Source: an uncultured Ruminococcus sp. (GTDB lineage: Bacteria; Bacillota; Clostridia; Lachnospirales; Lachnospiraceae). Taken from it: a stretch of DNA of 26,937 bases. The translations under genes were made by a program, and so were the position numbers. The notes below the pieces were generated by a model, which was not told where the DNA came from, made no database searches, and worked only from the letters and a program-made list of their open reading frames with translations. Positions 22,518 to 26,937 of this stretch are shown in pieces. Numbering within the stretch: position 1 is the stretch's first letter; each line of letters begins with the position of its first letter. The stretch is from assembly GCA_900544395.1 (NCBI GenBank), contig UQVC01000033.1, forward strand, positions 1 through 26,937, given 5' to 3'.

Positions 22518-24002
22518 CTACTCTTCTTCGTGTTTTGCAGCGTATTTTTTTCCAAGTCGGATCAGACCGGTAAAATAAAGGACGGTCAATATACCGGCAA
22601 TGACATATGCAGCTGTCATCGGAAGTCCAAATCCAATCTTCTGACTCAAAATAAAGGAAGAAATAATAAACATATAGAAGCTTCCCGGAAGCAGCGCGAT
22701 CAGATAAATTCCTTTTTTTGCCCCTTTTTTCGCCATCAGATAAATGGTAATGGCTGCAAACGCAAATACTCCGATGGTCTGATTGCTCCATGCAAAATAT
22801 CTCCAAAGGATATTAAACCCTTCTGCGTTTAACTTCGCAAAGATTAAAATCAGAATGACAGGGATAAAAATTCCCAATGTTACAAGCACACGATTTTTTC
22901 TGGTCTTTTGATCAATGTGTAAATAATCTGCGACCATCAGACGACAGGAACGAAGAGCCGTATCTCCGGATGTGATCGGCAAAACGATCACTCCAAGGAT
23001 CGCAATGACTCCGCCGATCGGTCCGAGCAGTCCTTTGGCAACTTCGCCTACAGCAGCTGTTGCTCCGGCAGTAGAACCGGTATTGTAAAGTCCCATGGCT
23101 GCAGCTGCCCATATCATGGCAATCAGGCCTTCCAGAATCATCATTCCATAAAAGACTGTGCGTCCTTCTTTTTCATGTTCTACAGAGCGTCCAATTAAAG
23201 TACACTGTGTAGAGTGAAAACCAGATGTAATTCCACAGGCTACCGTCACGAAAAAGACAGGAAGGAATTTTGTTCCGGCTCCGGAGTTTCCTTCTGCATC
23301 AAAGATCGGATACACATCAAAAATTCCTTTGAGACCATGGCTGAAATCAATATTATCAAGCTGATATCCCTGAATAAAGATTCCAGCAAATACTCCGACT
23401 GCCGATAAGAGCAGAATCGCACCGAAAATCGGATAAATCTTACCAATGATCTTATCAATCGGGAACAAAGTTGCTACCAGATAATACAGCAAGATCACTC
23501 CGTAAATTACCCAGGTCCATACGTTGACCTCCGTAAAACCACAGATCTGTCCGGCAAACAGATCGCCGGGAGTATATGTAAATACTGCTCCGACTAAAAG
23601 CATCAGAAAACAGAGAAAAATATTGTATACCTGGTATGTTTTGTTGCCGAGGAATTTTCTGACGATCCCCGGCATCTGTGCTCCATCCTGGCGCAGTGAC
23701 ATCATACCGCTTAAATAATCATGTGTTGCTCCGCTGATCACACATCCGATAGGAATCGTGATAAACGCGATCGGTCCAAACAGGATTCCCTGAATCGGTC
23801 CGAAGATCGGTCCGGTACCCGCTATATTCAGTAAATTGATCAGTGCGTTTTTCCACTTATTCATAGGGACATAATCAATTCCATCTTTCATCCGTACAGC
23901 CGGAGTCTTACGGTCGTCAGGGTGAAACACACGCTCCACAAATTTCCCGTATAAATAGCCTCCCAGTAAAAGTATCATAAGTCCTGTTAAAAAAGTTGCC
24001 AT
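22518..24002 (-). CDS. cstA: CstA-family carbon-starvation transporter
   Basis: 494 residues from ATG 24000-24002, which has TGAGG 6 nt upstream; an ATG six codons earlier lacks an SD. Many hydrophobic segments and CstA landmarks are visible: INLLNIAGTGPIFGPIQGILFGPIAFITIPIGCVISGATHDYLSGMMSLR, GGVIAILGVIVLPITSGDTALRSCRLMVADYL and FNILWRYFAWSNQTIGVFAF. The family imports peptides or pyruvate; this shorter form (E. coli CstA is 701 residues) is common in Firmicutes, and its substrate cannot be told from sequence. It is a single-gene unit with a strong promoter. No convincing terminator was found in the ~40 bp before the next promoter. Confidence 0.94.
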   Translation of the reverse strand: MATFLTGLMILLLGGYLYGKFVERVFHPDDRKTPAVRMKDGIDYVPMNKWKNALINLLNIAGTGPIFGPIQGILFGPIAFITIPIGCVISGATHDYLSGMMSLRQDGAQMPGIVRKFLGNKTYQVYNIFLCFLMLLVGAVFTYTPGDLFAGQICGFTEVNVWTWVIYGVILLYYLVATLFPIDKIIGKIYPIFGAILLLSAVGVFAGIFIQGYQLDNIDFSHGLKGIFDVYPIFDAEGNSGAGTKFLPVFFVTVACGITSGFHSTQCTLIGRSVEHEKEGRTVFYGMMILEGLIAMIWAAAAMGLYNTGSTAGATAAVGEVAKGLLGPIGGVIAILGVIVLPITSGDTALRSCRLMVADYLHIDQKTRKNRVLVTLGIFIPVILILIFAKLNAEGFNILWRYFAWSNQTIGVFAFAAITIYLMAKKGAKKGIYLIALLPGSFYMFIISSFILSQKIGFGLPMTAAYVIAGILTVLYFTGLIRLGKKYAAKHEEE

Positions 24003-24052
24003 AAAATCCTCATCTCCCATTCTTTAAAATAGAGTGCACTCCGTTTTTTAAT

Positions 24053-24080
24053 AGTTTATACTTTTTTAATAAATTGTCAA
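24053..24080 (-). promoter_or_regulatory. Promoter of cstA
   Basis: A consensus -35 TTGACA (24075-24080) and -10 TAAACT (24053-24058), 16-bp spacer, minus strand. The perfect palindrome GAGTGCACTC at 24031-24040 lies in the early transcript and could be an operator. No catabolite-response element was found. Confidence 0.7.
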
Positions 24081-24179
24081 TGGTTTTCTGTGGAAAAACT
24101 TTATTTTTTTAACGCGACAGTAATTTATTACTTTAAAATGAGAACTTTGCTGTTTAAAAGGAATTGAAAAATTTTGTAT

Positions 24180-24189
24180 TACAAGTGTA
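24180..24189. promoter_or_regulatory. TACA-N2-TGTA site of BlaI/CopY type
   Basis: TACAAGTGTA matches the core bound by BlaI/MecI/CopY repressors. It lies just past the end of the 141-aa gene, between it and the cstA promoter. No BlaI gene and no good promoter is attached, so it may be a remnant or chance. Confidence 0.25.
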
Positions 24190-24211
24190 GGATTACAATC
24201 TGATCGACCAT

Positions 24212-24637
24212 CTATAAATATTTCAGCGAAACTAATATTTTCTCCCCATTCTCATAGTCACAGATAAAACGGCTGTCCGATTGCTTTGTCAGCAGAAAGA
24301 AATCTCCACTTGCTTCAAGATTAAACTGTGCAGTATTCTCGACTGTTTCCGCTACTGCTCTGCCGAAGCATTTCTGCTGTTCCACCTTCAGCATCCCAAT
24401 CTGCTTTGCAGTCAAATCATACACATCCTGCCTGCCAACATTTTTTCTAATATCGTTGATCTGCATTACACGTTCCAGATATTCCGCATATCCCTGCGGA
24501 AGTAATTCGTCCGCAGGGATTATCAATTCTTTCGTGTCTGAACATCGGATTTTCTCAATCAACGTTCCTATGATTTTGGGCGAAAGCACCAGAATCTCTT
24601 GGTTTCCTGTAATGCGTATCTTATATTCGCATATCAA
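24212..24637 (-). CDS. Unrecognised 141-residue soluble protein coupled to the ABC permease
   Basis: I do not recognise the family. The start is TTG 24635-24637, which overlaps the permease stop as TTGA, with GAGG about 9 nt before. The protein is cytoplasmic by appearance: no signal peptide and no membrane segment. It opens with a beta-rich stretch (MICEYKIRITGNQEILVLSPKIIGTLIEKI), has charged helices in the middle (YAEYLERVMQINDIRKNVGRQDVYDLTAKQIGMLKVEQQK), and ends in strands (GDFFLLTKQSDSRFICDYENGEKILVSLKYL). Two cysteines (residues 3 and 32) lie in the first third. The overlap means it is translated only after the permease, suggesting a linked role. Confidence 0.7.
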   Translation of the reverse strand: MICEYKIRITGNQEILVLSPKIIGTLIEKIRCSDTKELIIPADELLPQGYAEYLERVMQINDIRKNVGRQDVYDLTAKQIGMLKVEQQKCFGRAVAETVENTAQFNLEASGDFFLLTKQSDSRFICDYENGEKILVSLKYL

Positions 24638-26823
24638 TTTTCCATTCCTCTCAATCTTTCCACAAGTGCTTCTTTGGAAAAACTGTGCATTGACACAAGG
24701 GTAATTATCATCGGTACGGCAGACAGAACTACTGCATAAATCAATGCAAGGCTTACAGGAAACTTAAACGCCATATAGAATGCCCCCGTATTGTAGAGTA
24801 TATTGCTGAGCACATAACCGCACAGCGTACCGATGGTCATTGTCACACCGACGGTAGCAAGTACCAAGAGCAGACTTTCTCCAAGCAGCATTTTACGAAT
24901 TTGATCTTTATTCATTCCAATAGACTCTAACATTGCAAGTTCCTGTTTACGAGTAACAATATTGGTAATCAGCGTATTCATCATACTTAAAATACTGAAC
25001 ATCATAATAAATATGGCAAGTCCGCTAATTGCACCAAATAGTGTATTTGCTGCCTGCTCATAAGAAATCTTCATATCTACGTAAGCCTCCATAGATAGCT
25101 CTGGTCTTTTCTCTAAAATTCCCTTCAAAGCTTCGTCTACTGATGCTTCATTTTCAGAATCAGCGGATATGAGTAGCTGAGAATTCAGGCTGTCATAGGA
25201 AAGTTGGTTTAACATCGGCTTTTCAGGCATTACAAACCATCCGTTTATCGCAGGATTGTCTAAGCTATACTGTGTGCTTAAGATGCCTAGAACCGTCACT
25301 TCCTTCTCTGCCATCTTACTTCCGTCATAGTATTTGATAATTACTTTATCTCCGGTCTGGAACTTCCATCCGAAAATTTCTTCAACATTGGTATTTCCTT
25401 GAATCAATACATAGTTACCTGACATAAGCTTGTCGTAATCGTATACACCTTCTTCTATATACTTTTCCATTGATTTCATCTTTTCATTGCTTATAAGATT
25501 TAAGAAATCGTCGTCATCGTATTCGTCATTTTTTGGAAAGTCGAAGATAATACCAAGGCTTTTAAGCTCGTCTACCTTTTCCACACCGTCTATGGCAGAT
25601 ATTTCTCTAACCATATCATCTCCCATAGGTTTCTCTGCCTGCATTTCGCTCATTCCATTCTCGCTTAGCTCCACAGCAGCCTCTGAATAGAAGATATTAA
25701 AGTCTGCGTCTTCCCATATACCCTGTCGGGAATAACCCTCCTTGTCAAAAGATGAAATATAGGTTGCGGCTGTCATAAAGAGAATACCGCCCAAAGCCAA
25801 AGAGAGCATTGTAATAGTTGCTTTCTTTCTGTTTTTGGAAAAATTCATCATCCCCAACCCCATCGGAGATAGTTTTCGGCAAAGTTTCTTGTTTGCAGCC
25901 TTTTTCATACCGTCCTGTGGTACATAACGAAGTGCCTCCATCGGAGAAACAGTAGCCGCAAGTCGGGCAGGTTTTCGTACTGAAATCATCGTAATAATAT
26001 AGATAACCACAAATACAAGAGCGATTATCAATAGCGTATTCAAAATATTAAATCCATTTGGAATAATGAAATATCCTGCAATCCCGCCAATCAAAATACC
26101 AATAGGAGCAGAGCGAAGATATAACGCAACACCTTCACGGGAAACAAGCTTTTTCATCTGCTTCTTTGTCATACCAATGGTACGAAGCTGCCCAAACTGA
26201 TGGATTCTGCCAATGACAGAGAGATAAAACACACCATAAATCACAAGAATACACGCAAGTAAAATAACAGCTCCAACTATGCCGTAAAGCATAACAAACT
26301 GCGTATCCACAGACAGCGACTCAATAAATGCCTTTGAAGGGCTGACATATTTTCTTTCAATCCCTGCATCACTTCCAATTAAGTACATCACTTCCTTGCA
26401 GTCTTCAGGGTACATTGTCGTTGCTCCGTACAACTTTGCATAAACCTCATACGGCATATCCTTTAACTGACTGCCATTCCTTGCATATGTTTCAGAGAAA
26501 AACACGGAAAATTGTTTTGCCATATCGCTGCCGTTTAAGATACCTGATACGGTAAAAGTTTCGGTACTGTCGTCATAAAAGGTAAAGGTCACGGTACTTC
26601 CAACCTTAGGATTGACCCCCATCTTTTTCAGCATTGCCGCCTGTGCAGCGATTTCATTTTCCTTTCCGGGTAGCTTTCCCTCAAGCAATTCGCCGATTTG
26701 GATTTTATCGGATAACTCACTCACATAGTACGGCATTACATCGAAACCGTCCATTGGAGAAAGGACACCTGTTTTTACCTGTATCTGATAAGCAATACGG
26801 TCGTCTGCTTTCAGCATTTCCAC
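24634..26823 (-). CDS. FtsX/MacB-type ABC transporter permease, N-terminus missing
   Basis: 729 residues from GTG 26821-26823, but the coding frame reads sensibly further up (…SNVKYQRYSTVGYYNLTNEQ) to an in-frame TGA at 26896-26898 with no start codon and no SD. Helices are near 176-202, 236-256, 259-282, 335-357, 610-635, 660-685 and 698-720. The FtsX motifs FGQLRTIGMTKKQMKKLV and RKQELAMLESIGMNKDQIRKML appear once in each half. The family has eight helices with two large outside domains; the first helix and the start of the first outside domain are absent here. It is therefore probably a truncated, inactive gene. No ATPase partner is visible in the window. Confidence 0.85.
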   Translation of the reverse strand: MEMLKADDRIAYQIQVKTGVLSPMDGFDVMPYYVSELSDKIQIGELLEGKLPGKENEIAAQAAMLKKMGVNPKVGSTVTFTFYDDSTETFTVSGILNGSDMAKQFSVFFSETYARNGSQLKDMPYEVYAKLYGATTMYPEDCKEVMYLIGSDAGIERKYVSPSKAFIESLSVDTQFVMLYGIVGAVILLACILVIYGVFYLSVIGRIHQFGQLRTIGMTKKQMKKLVSREGVALYLRSAPIGILIGGIAGYFIIPNGFNILNTLLIIALVFVVIYIITMISVRKPARLAATVSPMEALRYVPQDGMKKAANKKLCRKLSPMGLGMMNFSKNRKKATITMLSLALGGILFMTAATYISSFDKEGYSRQGIWEDADFNIFYSEAAVELSENGMSEMQAEKPMGDDMVREISAIDGVEKVDELKSLGIIFDFPKNDEYDDDDFLNLISNEKMKSMEKYIEEGVYDYDKLMSGNYVLIQGNTNVEEIFGWKFQTGDKVIIKYYDGSKMAEKEVTVLGILSTQYSLDNPAINGWFVMPEKPMLNQLSYDSLNSQLLISADSENEASVDEALKGILEKRPELSMEAYVDMKISYEQAANTLFGAISGLAIFIMMFSILSMMNTLITNIVTRKQELAMLESIGMNKDQIRKMLLGESLLLVLATVGVTMTIGTLCGYVLSNILYNTGAFYMAFKFPVSLALIYAVVLSAVPMIITLVSMHSFSKEALVERLRGMEN

Positions 26824-26878
26824 CTGTTCGTTGGTAAGATTATAGTAGCCTACTGTGCTGTATCGTTGATATTTAACA

Positions 26879-26911
26879 TTACTACTGCATCTTATTCAGA
26901 TGCAGTAGTAA
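26879..26911. repeat. 14-bp perfect inverted repeat at the broken end of the ABC permease
   Basis: TTACTACTGCATCT (26879-26892) and AGATGCAGTAGTAA (26898-26911) are exact inverted copies around a 5-nt loop. The permease-like coding frame starts immediately after it and a different gene ends inside it. No T-tract follows, so it is a poor terminator. It may be the end of a mobile element or a recombination site. Confidence 0.8.
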
Positions 26912-26937
26912 ATGTCGGATACAAGGAATTCAATTTA
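26892..26937 (-). CDS. 3' end of an unidentified gene (14 codons)
   Basis: A frame entering from the window edge reads KLNSLYPTFTTASE and stops at TAA 26892-26894, in the inverted-repeat loop. It is in a different frame from the permease. This could be the end of a transposase or recombinase whose element broke the permease, but fourteen residues cannot identify it, and a chance frame is possible. Confidence 0.3.
   Translation of the reverse strand, partial: KLNSLYPTFTTASE

Noticed and set aside
26879..26911. Invertible promoter (phase-variation) site
   Set aside because: The inverted arms are only 5 nt apart, leaving nothing to invert; a distant partner copy was not found in the window.
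26911..26937. Plus-strand ATG reading MSDTRNSI at the window edge
   Set aside because: No ribosome binding site precedes it, and the opposite strand gives a better case for a gene end.
1..26937. CRISPR arrays, tRNA or rRNA genes
   Set aside because: No regularly spaced repeats, no T-arm-like GGTTCGAATCC pattern on either strand and no rRNA-like stretch was noticed by eye.

Overview
The window looks like a chromosomal segment of a low-to-mid GC Firmicute, most likely a gut Lachnospiraceae (Blautia / Mediterraneibacter / Dorea type). This rests on several gene arrangements: rplU-prp-rpmA followed by obg and yhbY, a TIGR03960 radical-SAM / DUF2344 / RNase G operon, strong AGGAGG ribosome binding sites, and an L27 with the cleavable N-terminal extension typical of Firmicutes. 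Genus is an inference; no rRNA or tRNA is present to settle it.

Layout. (1) 1-8803, almost all minus strand, is a conserved housekeeping block. In transcription order it holds TIGR03960, DUF2344, rng and ybaK, then aspartate kinase and a CBS protein, then rplU, prp and rpmA, a terminator, obg, and the first codons of yhbY. (2) 8804-10545 is an AT-rich accessory island on the plus strand: a DUF3796-like membrane protein plus a small XRE regulator, behind a promoter enclosed by a 14-bp inverted repeat. It ends in a hairpin that can terminate on both strands. (3) 10546-12617 is a divergent pair: a 2,4-diaminopentanoate-dehydrogenase-like oxidoreductase and a BmrR-like MerR regulator. The promoter between them has the 19-bp spacer and perfect dyad diagnostic of MerR control. 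(4) 12654-14033 is a MATE exporter. (5) 14229-18068 is a glycerate-use locus: a CdaR regulator, a GntP-family permease and a glycerate 2-kinase. (6) 17982-21594, minus strand, is a csbB-yfhO cell-surface glycosylation pair whose last gene overlaps the kinase tail-to-tail by 87 bp. (7) 21846-24002, minus strand, holds an NADPH:FMN-type flavodoxin-fold reductase and a CstA-family transporter, each with its own promoter. (8) 24212-26937, minus strand, is an accessory module: an FtsX/MacB-type ABC permease that has lost its N-terminus, overlapping an unrecognised 141-aa gene. The permease is broken at a 14-bp perfect inverted repeat that also contains the stop codon of another, partial gene.

How the genes work together. 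The first block couples ribosome parts (L21, L27), the protease that matures L27 (Prp), a ribosome-assembly GTPase (Obg) and a ribosome-associated RNA-binding protein (YhbY). The radical-SAM pair and RNase G are co-transcribed just upstream. The CdaR-GntP-GlxK locus would import glycerate and phosphorylate it to 2-phosphoglycerate, under a sensor that binds such acids. CsbB would load a sugar on undecaprenyl phosphate and YfhO would transfer it outside the membrane. No complete novel system is proven. The best leads are the MerR-controlled dehydrogenase of unknown substrate, the DUF3796/XRE island with its inverted-repeat-flanked promoter, and the disrupted ABC permease with its coupled orphan gene.
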